DNA from: Microbacterium sp. B35-30
GTDB lineage: Bacteria; Actinomycetota; Actinomycetes; Actinomycetales; Microbacteriaceae
Length of the DNA stretch: 44,387 bases
Assembly: GCF_010634855.1 (NCBI RefSeq)
Contig: NZ_MWLQ01000015.1
Coordinates: forward strand, 1-44,387
Reading direction: 5' to 3'
A program made the position numbers and the translations under genes. How positions within the stretch are numbered: the first letter of the stretch is position 1; each line of letters opens with the position of its first letter. Shown here in pieces: positions 1-7,688 of the stretch. Under the pieces are notes generated by a model. It was not told the DNA's origin. It saw only the letters and a list, made by a program, of their open reading frames with translations, and did no database searches.

Positions 1-620
1 CCGATGCCGATGCCGATGCGACGCGTCCGTCCCGGGCGCACCAGGCCGTCTTCCTGCCCGGCGGGCTCGTGGCGACGACCGACCTCGGGTACGACGTCGT
101 GCGCTTCTGGCGAGACGGCGGCGATCGGCTGCGGCCGATGCAGCAGGTGACGCTCCCGAAGGGCAGCGGACCGCGGCACATGGTGTGGCACCCGAGCGGT
201 CACCTGTACGTCGTCACCGAGCTGTCGTGCGAGCTCTTCGTGCTCGCGCCGTCGATCGACGGCACGTGGCGCTTGGTAGGTGGCACCCCGCTCGGGGCGG
301 GCACGCTCCCCGGTGACAGCGCTGCGGAGCTGGCGCTCGCGCGCGACAGCCAGTTCGTGTACGCCGGCGTACGCGGCAGCAACACCCTCGCCGCGCTCCG
401 CGTGCGCGGCGCGGGCGACGAGGTCGCTCCGGTCGCGCTCGTCGACGCCGGCGTTGACTGGCCGCGGCACCACGCGGTGGTGCGCGACATCCTGCTCGTC
501 GCCGGGCAGCTCTCGGACGAGGTCGCCTCGCTGACGCTCGATACGCGCACCGGCGTGCCCGGCCGCGTGCGGCATCGGACCGACGCCCCGTCGCCGACCT
601 GTCTGCTGCCCCTGCGCTGA
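1..620 (+). CDS. Beta-propeller lactonase family protein, C-terminal part (5' end outside window)
   Basis: The frame is open from base 3 to the TGA at 618-620, so the gene starts before the window; the in-frame GTG at 69 is internal. About 205 residues are visible. The segment GPRHMVWHPSGHLYVVTEL is typical of the seven-bladed propeller 6-phosphogluconolactonase/lactonase family (Lactonase, PF10282), and further blade-like repeats follow (FVYAGVRGSNTLAALRV). Members hydrolyse 6-phosphogluconolactone or other lactones in the cytoplasm, but many are assigned by fold only, so the substrate is unknown here. It is separated from the next operon by 52 bp that carry a promoter. The family call is secure; the function is tentative. 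Confidence 0.8.
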   Translation, partial: DADADATRPSRAHQAVFLPGGLVATTDLGYDVVRFWRDGGDRLRPMQQVTLPKGSGPRHMVWHPSGHLYVVTELSCELFVLAPSIDGTWRLVGGTPLGAGTLPGDSAAELALARDSQFVYAGVRGSNTLAALRVRGAGDEVAPVALVDAGVDWPRHHAVVRDILLVAGQLSDEVASLTLDTRTGVPGRVRHRTDAPSPTCLLPLR

Positions 621-643
621 ACGGGAGCGATCGCGTCGGGTTG

Positions 644-671
644 TATAGCCTGGTCGGGGTCGGAAGGCGGG
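644..671 (+). promoter_or_regulatory. Probable promoter -10 and ribosome binding site of the seven-gene operon
   Basis: The only gap in front of the operon is 621-672. It holds a TATAGCCT box at 644-651 and a purine-rich ribosome binding site (GGAAGGCGGG, about 662-671) before the ATG at 673. The following genes overlap or lie within 40 bp of one another, so this is the likely promoter for 673-6379. No convincing -35 is visible. Confidence 0.4.
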
Positions 672-672
672 A

Positions 673-1488
673 ATGAGTTCGAACACGACGCTGAGCGGCG
701 CCGCGCGGGGACGCCTGCTCGCCTTCAACGGGTTCGTCTGGATCTTCGGGCTCGTCGTCATCGTCATCATCGGCGCCGTCCTGCTCGCGGAGACGGGCGA
801 CGAGGTCTCGGCGTCCGACGACTACGCGTATGAGCCGTGGCTGAACCCCGATCCCGTGCTCGCCGACGACGAGGGTGATGGCGTGTACAGCGGGGTCGAG
901 GGCGCGATGGTGCCGCTCGACGGGCTCGATCCGGCACAGCCGCTGCTGATCACCGAACTCGATGACACGTACGTCGGCAGAGTGTCGGTGACCGGTCCCG
1001 GCGGCGAGATCCTCACCGAGGGCGAATACGGCGGGCCCGCCGAGTTCGAGTCGTACATCGCATCCGACGGCCACTGGGTGATCGTGCCGCAGGCGGACGT
1101 CGAACTCTGGATCGACGGGTTCAGCGACGAGCGCTGGCGCATGAAGGTCACCACTCCGCCGGTCGAGGAGCGCTCGGGCACGGTGAGCGGCTTCGGGCCC
1201 GCCGTGTTCGCGCTCGACGCGACCGCCACCACGGCGCGCGTCAGCATGCGCGGCGAGGGCCGCGTGAGCATCGAGACCGTCACATCGGCGGGCGTGACCG
1301 AGGTGTTCAGCGAGAACGAGCCCACCGACCGCTCGATCGCCTGGGCCGACGGCGAGCCCGTGCTGTTCGTGATCGACGCCTGGGACGACGCCGGCTGGAC
1401 CATCGTCTTTCCCGAGGACGCGGCATCCACCCCCGCCGGCACACCCGCGCCGACGCCCGAGCCGGGCGCCACAGGGGTGAGCCCCTGA
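673..1488 (+). CDS. Membrane-anchored protein of unknown function, first of a related pair
   Basis: The 271-residue product has a short cytoplasmic N-terminus, one hydrophobic helix (about residues 17-40) and a long acidic outer part ending in a Pro/Thr-rich tail (PAGTPAPTPEPG). I recognise no named domain. The region after the helix (YEPWLNPDP) resembles the start of the next protein (YQPWLADDP), and the two share further beta-rich segments, so they look like an ancient tandem duplication. Its stop overlaps the next start by one base (TGATG at 1486-1490), indicating translational coupling. As first gene of an operon encoding a Ycf46-type ATPase and a radical-SAM protein, it may be the surface-exposed part of that assembly; this is inference. 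Confidence 0.75.
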   Translation: MSSNTTLSGAARGRLLAFNGFVWIFGLVVIVIIGAVLLAETGDEVSASDDYAYEPWLNPDPVLADDEGDGVYSGVEGAMVPLDGLDPAQPLLITELDDTYVGRVSVTGPGGEILTEGEYGGPAEFESYIASDGHWVIVPQADVELWIDGFSDERWRMKVTTPPVEERSGTVSGFGPAVFALDATATTARVSMRGEGRVSIETVTSAGVTEVFSENEPTDRSIAWADGEPVLFVIDAWDDAGWTIVFPEDAASTPAGTPAPTPEPGATGVSP

Positions 1489-2285
1489 TGGCGGGCGCCG
1501 ATCGCATTCGGCGGTTCTCACTCGTGACCTGGATCGTCGGCACCATCGTCATCGCGGCGATCGCCTTCACCGTGCTGCCGCAGGTGGCGGTGAACCCGCA
1601 GACCGGCGACGTGTACGTGGGCGAACCCGGCGAGGAGGACTATCAGCCGTGGCTCGCCGACGATCCGCAGGAGTACGAGATCGTGGACGGCGTGATCGAC
1701 GGCAACGCCGCGGGCGGCTTCCTGCGGATCGACGGTGGTTCCGACCTCCTCATGCTCGAGAATCGCGAGGGCGCCGGCGAAGCCGACTGGGTGCGCGTCT
1801 TCCAGCAGCAGGGCGTCGAGTTCGACGTCGATTCCGAGCAGTGGCAGTACCCGGCCTACCTCGGCTCGCTGTATCCCGATTCCGACGTCCTGGTGCTGCC
1901 GGGCGCGGAGGACGGGCTGCTGTGGTTCTCGCCCTCGCTCACCGACTGGACCGCGCGCGTCTCGACACCGGAGGCGCTGCCGATGGGCGAGACCGCCACC
2001 GGTCAGGGCAACGCCGTGCTGGTGTACGAGGGCGAGGCCTTGAGCGGCCGGTTCCAGCACACCGGGAGCGGCCTGTTCATGGTCGCGGTCGTGACCGTCG
2101 GCGGGTGGGACCTCCTCGTGAACGAGTTCGACGAGGTGGACGTCCGCGCCTCCTGGGAGCCGACGGATCGCGTCGTCTTCCAGGTCGAGGCCGACACGGG
2201 CGACGGCTCCTGGACCATCGCGCTCGACACGCCCGCGGGCGATCCCGCGCCCTCGACGACCCCGACACCAGCGCCGACGCCATGA
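1488..2285 (+). CDS. Membrane-anchored protein of unknown function, second of the pair
   Basis: The 265-residue product has the same architecture as its upstream neighbour: a basic N-terminus, one membrane helix (about residues 10-31), an acidic beta-rich outer part and a Pro/Thr tail (TTPTPAPTP). Shared features are the YQPWLADDP segment just after the helix and a late segment with the pattern of hydrophobic strands ending in VVTVGG. There is no lipobox and no cysteine visible that would suggest lipidation. It starts at an ATG overlapping the previous stop by one base and ends 28 bp before the ATPase gene. Function unknown; the pair may form a heteromeric membrane partner of the ATPase. Confidence 0.75.
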   Translation: MAGADRIRRFSLVTWIVGTIVIAAIAFTVLPQVAVNPQTGDVYVGEPGEEDYQPWLADDPQEYEIVDGVIDGNAAGGFLRIDGGSDLLMLENREGAGEADWVRVFQQQGVEFDVDSEQWQYPAYLGSLYPDSDVLVLPGAEDGLLWFSPSLTDWTARVSTPEALPMGETATGQGNAVLVYEGEALSGRFQHTGSGLFMVAVVTVGGWDLLVNEFDEVDVRASWEPTDRVVFQVEADTGDGSWTIALDTPAGDPAPSTTPTPAPTP

Positions 2286-2313
2286 CGCGGCATCCGACCG
2301 ACAAGGAGCAGAT

Positions 2314-3936
2314 GTGACGTTCGCCGACACTCTCACCGAGGCGTTCAAGGCGCGCCTTCCGCTGCTGTACATCGAGACCGGCGAGGAGGTGCGCGCGATC
2401 GGCGCGATCTCGGACGCGGCCGAGACGCAGCGGCACCCCCGCGCCCTCTGGACCTGGACGGCGGCGCTCGGGCTGCTGGGCCCCGACGGCAAGGCCGTGG
2501 CGAACACCGCGAACCCCGCGCGGGCGCTCCAGCACGTCGCCGGCATCCACGACCCGAGTGTGTTCGTGTTCTGCGACCTGCACGCGTACTTCGGCGGCGA
2601 GCACCGCGCCGGCGACCCCGCTCTCGTGCGCACCGTGCGCGAGACGGCGCTCGAGTTCCGCCACGGCGACGTGTCGCGCACGCTCGTGATCACGGCGCCG
2701 GTGCGGGTCATCCCGCCCGAGCTCGACGAGGTCACACACCTGCTCGACTTCCCGCTGCCGACCGCGGCCGAGATCCGCGGGCTCCTCGAGACCATGATCG
2801 ACAACAACGCGTCGGGCGACGGCAGGATCCGGGTGGATGCCGACGACACCGCCCGCGACCAGCTCGTGCACGCGGCACTCGGCCTGTCGATGGCCGAGGC
2901 CGAGAACGCGTTCGCCCGCGCCATGGTGAACGACGGGCGCCTGTCGGGGCATGACGTGCCGATCGTGCTCGACGAGAAGCGCCAGGTCGTCCGCAAGTCT
3001 GGCGTCCTGGAGTTCGTGCGGGGCGAGATCGACCTGGACGACGTCGGCGGGCTCAACAACCTCAAGCGCTGGCTGTCGCGCCGTGACGGCTCGTGGCTCG
3101 GCGACGCACGCGCGTACGGACTGCCCGCCCCGAAGGGCGTGCTCATCACCGGCGTACCGGGCTGCGGCAAGTCCCTGACCGCGAAGGCGACCGCGGCGTC
3201 ATGGGGGCTGCCGCTGCTGCGGCTCGACATCGGCCGCATCTTCTCGGGCCTCGTCGGCTCGAGCGAGCAGAACCTGCGCACCGCGATCGCCACCGCTGAA
3301 GCGGTCGCACCGTGCGTGCTGTGGGTCGACGAGATCGAGAAGGGCTTCTCGAACACGACCGGCCAGGGCGACTCGGGCACGACGGCGCGGGTCTTCGGCA
3401 CCTTCCTCACCTGGATGCAGGAGAAGCGCCACCCGGTGTTCGTCGTCGCGACCGCCAACAACATCGACGCGCTGCCGCCGGAGTTCCTGCGCAAGGGCCG
3501 GTTCGATGAGATCTTTTTCGTCGACCTGCCGACGGCCCACGAGCGCGAGGTGATCTGGCGGCTGCAGCTGCGCTCGCGCGCCACCGACGCGAACGGGCTC
3601 GAGGCGGTGGCATCCGACGACGCGGCGATCGCGGCGCTCGTGGCCGCCAGCGAGAACCACTCCGGTGCCGAGATCGAGCAGTCGGTCGTCTCGGCGCTGT
3701 ACGAGGGCTTCACCACGCGCGGCGAGGTGACGGCCGACGTGGTGCGACAGGTCGTGGATACGATGATCCCGCTCGCCGTGACCCAGGCCGAGGAGGTCCA
3801 GCGCATCCGCACGTGGGCGACCGAGCGTGCGGTCCGTGCCACCGGCAGCGAGGATCTGGACCCGGCCGAATCGACCGGCGCTGTCGCCGAGGGTGCACTG
3901 TCGTCGCGTCGCGGCGGCCGCACTGTGGACTATTGA
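2314..3936 (+). CDS. Ycf46-type AAA+ ATPase
   Basis: The 540-residue protein has an N-terminal region that looks like a degenerate NTPase domain (LLYIETGEEVRAI at the start) and a C-terminal classical AAA+ domain from about residue 235. It shows the signature LDDVGGLNNLKRWLSRR, Walker A GVPGCGKS (280-287), Walker B LWVDEIEK (336-343), sensor-1 ATANN (379-383) and RKGRFDE (393-399). This is the layout of Ycf46 of cyanobacteria and red-algal plastids. The GTG start at 2314 has AAGGAG five bases upstream (2303-2308). Family members are ATP-driven remodellers of unknown client. The last nine residues, RRGGRTVDY, nearly match the tail of the operon's last product. The DUF2997 gene follows after 37 bp. 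Confidence 0.88.
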   Translation: MTFADTLTEAFKARLPLLYIETGEEVRAIGAISDAAETQRHPRALWTWTAALGLLGPDGKAVANTANPARALQHVAGIHDPSVFVFCDLHAYFGGEHRAGDPALVRTVRETALEFRHGDVSRTLVITAPVRVIPPELDEVTHLLDFPLPTAAEIRGLLETMIDNNASGDGRIRVDADDTARDQLVHAALGLSMAEAENAFARAMVNDGRLSGHDVPIVLDEKRQVVRKSGVLEFVRGEIDLDDVGGLNNLKRWLSRRDGSWLGDARAYGLPAPKGVLITGVPGCGKSLTAKATAASWGLPLLRLDIGRIFSGLVGSSEQNLRTAIATAEAVAPCVLWVDEIEKGFSNTTGQGDSGTTARVFGTFLTWMQEKRHPVFVVATANNIDALPPEFLRKGRFDEIFFVDLPTAHEREVIWRLQLRSRATDANGLEAVASDDAAIAALVAASENHSGAEIEQSVVSALYEGFTTRGEVTADVVRQVVDTMIPLAVTQAEEVQRIRTWATERAVRATGSEDLDPAESTGAVAEGALSSRRGGRTVDY

Positions 3937-3973
3937 GCACCACAACCGCCGCCGACGGAAGGATGACCAGATC

Positions 3974-4189
3974 ATGGCCAAGCAGCTCGTGGTGAGGCTC
4001 CGCGCCGACGGCACCGTCGACGCCGAGACGATCGGCATGCACGGGGCGGAGTGTCTGGATCACATCGAGGCGCTCGAGGCGCTGCTCGACGCCGAGACCG
4101 CCTCGTCGCGCTTCACCGAGGACTACACGACCGCGTCGGTGGAGGGCCGAACCCGGCTCGAGGCCGAGCAGAAGGACGGCGCCTCATGA
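3974..4189 (+). CDS. DUF2997 family small protein
   Basis: The 71-residue acidic protein starts MAKQLVVRLRADGTVDAETIG and continues with a conserved Cys in a GAECLDHIEALEALL segment. The pattern of a short beta-hairpin, G-x-x-G-x-x-C and a Leu/Glu helix is that of DUF2997 (PF11211). In cyanobacteria such genes sit near ycf46 and ycf35, and here too both partners are present. I chose ATG 3974 because GGAAGGA lies upstream at 3957-3963 and the longer frame would overlap the ATPase gene. Its stop overlaps the radical-SAM start (ATGA at 4186-4189). It may be an adaptor or small substrate; that is inference. Confidence 0.8.
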   Translation: MAKQLVVRLRADGTVDAETIGMHGAECLDHIEALEALLDAETASSRFTEDYTTASVEGRTRLEAEQKDGAS

Positions 4190-4971
4190 CACCCGTCGTC
4201 ATGCAGTCACCGGGCGTCGGCGGCGAGACCTCGCTCCTCGGCACGGTCGAGCCGGTGCGTCGGACGTCCCGGGGGATGGCGCCCACGCTGCGCTGGTCGC
4301 GGTTCCTCGCGGCTACCGAGGCGGAGGGGCCGGGGGTGCGCGCCGCGGTCTGGCTGCAGGGGTGCGCCGTGCACTGCCCCGAGTGCTTCAACCCGCAGCT
4401 GTGGGCCGACCGCGGCGGACTCGTCGGGGACTCGGATGCGCTCGCCTCCGAGTGGGTCGAGCGTGCGACGGCGGCCGGGGCGGAGGGCGTGACCCTGCTC
4501 GGCGGCGAGCCGTTCGATCAGGCGGGGGCTGCGGCATCCATCGCCCGCGCCTTCCGCGCAGCCGGCCTCGGCGTCATGACCTTCACCGGCTACCCCCTCG
4601 ACCGCCTCACCGCGTGGGCCGCCGGCGGTCGCGACGACATCGCCGCGCTGCTCGAGGCGACCGACCTCCTCTGCGACGGGCCGTACCTGCGCAGTCTGCC
4701 CGACGTGGCGCGCCCCTGGGTGGGCTCGCGCAACCAGGGCATCCGCGCGCTCACCAATCGCTACGCCGACGACGTGCGCCGCATCGCCACCGACGGCGGC
4801 GCCGACCGGATCGAGGTGCGGATCGCCCGCGACGGCACCGTCGCGGTGAACGGCTGGGCGACGGATGCCGCGCTCGCCGGCCTGCTGGACGACCTGGGCC
4901 CGCGCGCCGACAGCCCTGCGCAGGTCGCGGCGGGATCACGTGCACGAACGAGAGCGGAGGCCGCGCGATGA
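4186..4971 (+). CDS. NrdG/activase-like radical-SAM protein (single 4Fe-4S cluster)
   Basis: The 261-residue protein carries the radical-SAM cluster motif CAVHCPEC (C60, C64, C67 from this start), the SAM-binding GGEP at 106-109 and the late motif DLLCDGPYL followed by WVGSRNQGI. These are typical of the short activating-enzyme branch related to NrdG and PflA. Such enzymes reduce S-adenosylmethionine to a 5'-deoxyadenosyl radical that attacks a partner protein. No glycyl-radical enzyme is encoded nearby, so the target is probably another operon product. ATG 4186 overlaps the preceding stop; ATG 4201 or 4276 are alternatives, the latter starting just before the conserved core. The stop overlaps the next start (ATGA at 4968-4971). 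Confidence 0.88.
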   Translation: MTPVVMQSPGVGGETSLLGTVEPVRRTSRGMAPTLRWSRFLAATEAEGPGVRAAVWLQGCAVHCPECFNPQLWADRGGLVGDSDALASEWVERATAAGAEGVTLLGGEPFDQAGAAASIARAFRAAGLGVMTFTGYPLDRLTAWAAGGRDDIAALLEATDLLCDGPYLRSLPDVARPWVGSRNQGIRALTNRYADDVRRIATDGGADRIEVRIARDGTVAVNGWATDAALAGLLDDLGPRADSPAQVAAGSRARTRAEAAR

Positions 4972-5492
4972 GCGTGTCGCTGATCCTGATCCCCGCGGCG
5001 CTCGCCGCTGTCACCGCGATCACCGCCGCCGGCGGCATCGGCGCGCTCTCGCAGACCGGCGGGGTGCGCGACGACGACCGCGCCGGCACGGACGCCACCG
5101 CCGACAACGGTCCCCGCCCGATCTCGGTGCGCACCCGCATGAAGGACCCCGACCTGCTCGGCGACGCGCTGCGCGACATCGGCGCGACGGAGCTCACGCG
5201 GCAGGGCGACGACCTCGCCGCGGTGATCGACGGCGTCGAGCTCACGATGACGCGCACCCCGGAAGGGGTTTGGGGCGCGCACTTCCGGCGCCCGGACGGT
5301 CTCGAGCTCGCTGAGGCCGATGCCGCGGCACTGGTCGAGCGGCTGGACGCCGCCTATGCACTGCGGGTGCAGCAGTCGGTAGCGGCGCGCATCCGCGAGC
5401 GCGCGGCATCCGCCGGCTTCGAGCTCGTCTCCGAGACGCGCGACGGCGACGACACCGTCACGATGGTGCTCGACGTGAAGGACTACGCATGA
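4968..5492 (+). CDS. DUF1257 (Ycf35-type) protein with an added N-terminal membrane helix
   Basis: The 174-residue protein begins with a hydrophobic helix (about residues 3-28, SLILIPAALAAVTAITAAGG). A Ycf35-like domain follows: ISVRTRMKDPDLLGDALRDIG at its start, RERAASAGFELVSE in the last helix and a closing strand (DDTVTMVLDV). The domain order matches DUF1257 (PF06868), which as I recall it is a short soluble protein in cyanobacteria; here it appears tethered to the membrane. The ribosome binding site AGCGGAGG lies 7-8 bp before ATG 4968. Its stop overlaps the next start (ATGA at 5489-5492). Function unknown, but co-occurrence with a Ycf46 ATPase and DUF2997 is a known arrangement. Confidence 0.78.
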   Translation: MSVSLILIPAALAAVTAITAAGGIGALSQTGGVRDDDRAGTDATADNGPRPISVRTRMKDPDLLGDALRDIGATELTRQGDDLAAVIDGVELTMTRTPEGVWGAHFRRPDGLELAEADAAALVERLDAAYALRVQQSVAARIRERAASAGFELVSETRDGDDTVTMVLDVKDYA

Positions 5493-6379
5493 GCACCTCC
5501 ACCCGCATGGGCACCGCGAAGGACGCCCCGAGCATCGCGTGGATGCTCGGCATGAGCTCGTGGATGCTGCTGACGGTCATTCCCGGACCGATCGTCACCT
5601 GGCTCGGCTTCTCGATCATCGGGGTCGCATCGCGCAGCCGGCGCCTTCTCATCCTCGCCGTGGTGTGGGGCGCGGCCGCGATCCTGGTGAGCCTCGAGAT
5701 CTGGGGACAGTGGCAGCCGCTCGTCCGGGGGATCGTCTACCTCTCGGGGATGCTCGTCGCCCTCATGGTGAATCCGGGATGGCTCCGCACGATGTGGCAG
5801 CGGCGCCTCGACGGAGCGGGCCGGCGTGGTGACGCCGCGTCGCGGACGGGCGGGACGGGCTCCGGTCGCTCGTCGGGCTCAGGTACGAGCACGACGAGGA
5901 AGCCCACCTCGCGTGCGTGGCGGCGCTCACGCGCGGCTGCCACCCGCGCGGCCGCCAAGGCCGAAGCCGAGGCGAAGGCCGAGGCGGCGGCCGACGAGAT
6001 TTCGCGGGCGAAGGCCGACGAGACGTCCCGGGCGAAGGCCGACGAAGCATCCCGGGCGAGGGCCGACGAAGCGGACCGGCTCGCGGCGGCGGCCGGCGCG
6101 TCGCCTTCCGACTACCTCGAGGGCGACGCCCCCGCCCCGGCGCCGATCGACGTCAACACCGCCCCCGCCGCCGAGCTCGAGGAGCTGCCCGGCATGACCC
6201 GCTCGCGTGCGCGCCGGGCGGTCAAGGAGCGCGAAGCGCAGGGCGGCTTCACGTCCGTCGAGGACTTCGGCGAGGCCGTGGGCCTGCAGCCGCATGAGAT
6301 CGTGCGGCTGCGCAAAGCCGCGACCTGCTCGCCCCGCCCGCGGGGCGAGCGCCGCTTCGGTCGTCGCGTCGACTACTGA
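5489..6379 (+). CDS. Three-helix membrane protein with Ala-rich coiled coil and helix-hairpin-helix domain
   Basis: The 296-residue protein has three hydrophobic segments (about 17-45, 53-70 and 77-93), then an Arg/Ser-rich linker and an Ala/Glu/Lys coiled coil containing four 8-residue repeats (DExSRAKA type). Near the C-terminus (about 219-276) is a ComEA-like helix-hairpin-helix unit beginning IDVNTAPAAELEELPGM and including GGFTSVEDFGEAVGL. In other families this unit binds DNA or proteins. The last nine residues, RRFGRRVDY, match the ATPase tail RRGGRTVDY at seven of nine positions. It is the last gene of the operon and is followed by a strong hairpin. It could be the membrane scaffold of the system; this is inference. 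Confidence 0.75.
   Translation: MSTSTRMGTAKDAPSIAWMLGMSSWMLLTVIPGPIVTWLGFSIIGVASRSRRLLILAVVWGAAAILVSLEIWGQWQPLVRGIVYLSGMLVALMVNPGWLRTMWQRRLDGAGRRGDAASRTGGTGSGRSSGSGTSTTRKPTSRAWRRSRAAATRAAAKAEAEAKAEAAADEISRAKADETSRAKADEASRARADEADRLAAAAGASPSDYLEGDAPAPAPIDVNTAPAAELEELPGMTRSRARRAVKEREAQGGFTSVEDFGEAVGLQPHEIVRLRKAATCSPRPRGERRFGRRVDY
5993..6088 (+). repeat. Four 24-bp tandem repeats inside the HhH membrane protein gene
   Basis: Units begin at 5993, 6017, 6041 and 6065, each starting GACGA(A/G) and, in the first three, ending GCGAAGGCC or GCGAGGGCC. They encode DEISRAKA, DETSRAKA, DEASRARA and DEADRLAA, an 8-residue period that extends the coiled coil. Copy number could vary between strains. Confidence 0.8.
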
Positions 6380-6388
6380 GGCCGGGAA

Positions 6389-6419
6389 TGACGGATGCCG
6401 CGGGCCGCGGCATCCGTCA
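6389..6419. terminator. Bidirectional terminator hairpin built from the GGATGCC word
   Basis: TGACGGATGCCGCGG at 6389-6403 is followed after one base by its exact reverse complement (6405-6419). It lies between the convergent ends of the HhH gene (6379) and the AI-2E gene (6473). There is no U-tract, but the 15-bp perfect stem is the strongest structure in the gap. Confidence 0.7.
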
Positions 6420-6472
6420 CCCGAATCGACCGGGATCGCGCGACCGCGACCCGGCGAGGGGGGCGACCCGCG

Positions 6473-7675
6473 TCAGAGCTTGGCGTCCTGCTTCGGTATG
6501 AAGACCTGTTTGATGATCAGCAGTATCGATGCGGTCACCGGCACCGCGACCAGCGCGCCGAGGAGGCCGAGCAGCGTGCCGCCGATGAGCGCGCCGATGA
6601 CGACGAGGGATCCGGGGATCTCGATCGCCTTGCTCATCACCTTGGGCGTGATCACGTACGCCTCGATCTGGATGTAGATCAGGTACGCGATGGCGAAGAT
6701 CAGCGCCGACAGTGGGCTCGTGAACAGCGCGAGGACCGACGCGGTGATCCAGTAGAGCACCGGACCCACGAGCGGGATGATCGTGATCGCGAACGCCAGC
6801 ACGCCCATCAGCAGCGGGAACGGCAGCTGCAGGAAGAAGTGCAGCAGGAAGGCGACGATCGAGTTGAAGAACGCCAGCACCACCATGCCCATGAGGTAGC
6901 TGCCGACCGAGTCGGTGATCTCATTGGTCATCGACCGCACCTTCACGCGGTTGCGCGCCGGAGCGAACCGCATGAGCGACTCCTTGATGCCGGGGAGCGA
7001 GGCGATGAAGTAGAGGGTCAGGACGATCACGATGAGGCCGCCCGAGATCGCCGTGGCGATGCCGGCGCCGACCTTCAGCAGCCCGCCCGAGATCGCGGCG
7101 ATGTTCGCGGGGTTGGTGATCCACTTCTCGACGTCGGTGACCAGCGTCCCGAGGCCGGTGCCGAAGATCCCCTCCAGCCAGTGGAAGAAGTCGGAGTCCT
7201 CGAAGTTGTCGATCGTATTGGGGATGCCGGTGATGAACGCCCCGATCTGCTCCACCAGCGTCGGGACGACGAGCAGGATGAGGCCGATCAGCACGACGCC
7301 GAAGGCGAGGAAGACGATGGTGATCGCCCACGCGCGCTTGACGTTGTGGCGGACGAACCACTTGATGACGGGATCGAGCCCCAGCGCGGCGAACATCGCG
7401 AAGGCGATGTAGATGATCACCGTCGAGATGTTGACGAGCGCGAGCCCGAGCAGGGCGGCAGCGAGTCCGCCGAAGGTGAGCAGGAAGCCGACCGTGAAGG
7501 GGCTGTCGAGGCGCGCCCAGAACGGCTTCGCCGACCGATCCGTGGGACTGGCGAGAACTGTGCCGTCGGCGGCGGGAGCATCGCCGACGGCGTCGGTGCC
7601 CGCGGCCGGATCGACGGCGAGCGGGTCGGCGGCTTCTGTGGCGCTCGCGCCGAGCGAGGACGAGGCGTCGGTCAT
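6473..7675 (-). CDS. AI-2E family transporter
   Basis: The 400-residue protein has an acidic disordered N-terminus of about 50 residues, then the AI-2E/PerM fold: two hydrophobic helices, an amphipathic middle part (VVPTLVEQIGAFITGIPNTI) and C-terminal helices with IPLVGPVLYWI and GALIGGTLLGLLGALVAVPVTA. The last motif is a hallmark of this superfamily of putative exporters, some linked to autoinducer-2 or sodium/proton exchange. The substrate cannot be told from sequence. It is transcribed alone. ATG 7675 lies seven bases after a TAGAGT box, so the mRNA is probably leaderless. Confidence 0.88.
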   Translation of the reverse strand: MTDASSSLGASATEAADPLAVDPAAGTDAVGDAPAADGTVLASPTDRSAKPFWARLDSPFTVGFLLTFGGLAAALLGLALVNISTVIIYIAFAMFAALGLDPVIKWFVRHNVKRAWAITIVFLAFGVVLIGLILLVVPTLVEQIGAFITGIPNTIDNFEDSDFFHWLEGIFGTGLGTLVTDVEKWITNPANIAAISGGLLKVGAGIATAISGGLIVIVLTLYFIASLPGIKESLMRFAPARNRVKVRSMTNEITDSVGSYLMGMVVLAFFNSIVAFLLHFFLQLPFPLLMGVLAFAITIIPLVGPVLYWITASVLALFTSPLSALIFAIAYLIYIQIEAYVITPKVMSKAIEIPGSLVVIGALIGGTLLGLLGALVAVPVTASILLIIKQVFIPKQDAKL

Positions 7676-7682
7676 GCGTCAC

Positions 7683-7688
7683 ACTCTA
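7683..7688 (-). promoter_or_regulatory. -10 box of a leaderless promoter for the AI-2E gene
   Basis: TAGAGT on the minus strand ends seven bases before the ATG at 7675, with no ribosome binding site between. This matches the window-wide leaderless pattern. Confidence 0.55.

Noticed and set aside
2282..2317. Eleven-codon frame between the second membrane protein and the ATPase
   Set aside because: It has no ribosome binding site of its own and merely contains the site used for the GTG at 2314.
3910..3936. C-terminal RxVDY of the ATPase as a glycyl-radical site
   Set aside because: Glycyl-radical enzymes use RVxGY with a Gly; here no Gly precedes the Tyr and the fold is a AAA+ ATPase.
5993..6088. 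CRISPR-like repeat array (also considered for 43664-43759)
   Set aside because: Units are contiguous without spacers; the first is coding and the second is a simple tandem array.
673..6379. Anti-phage defence island
   Set aside because: No nuclease, deaminase, toxin, pore-forming effector or mobile gene is visible, and the flanks are housekeeping genes.
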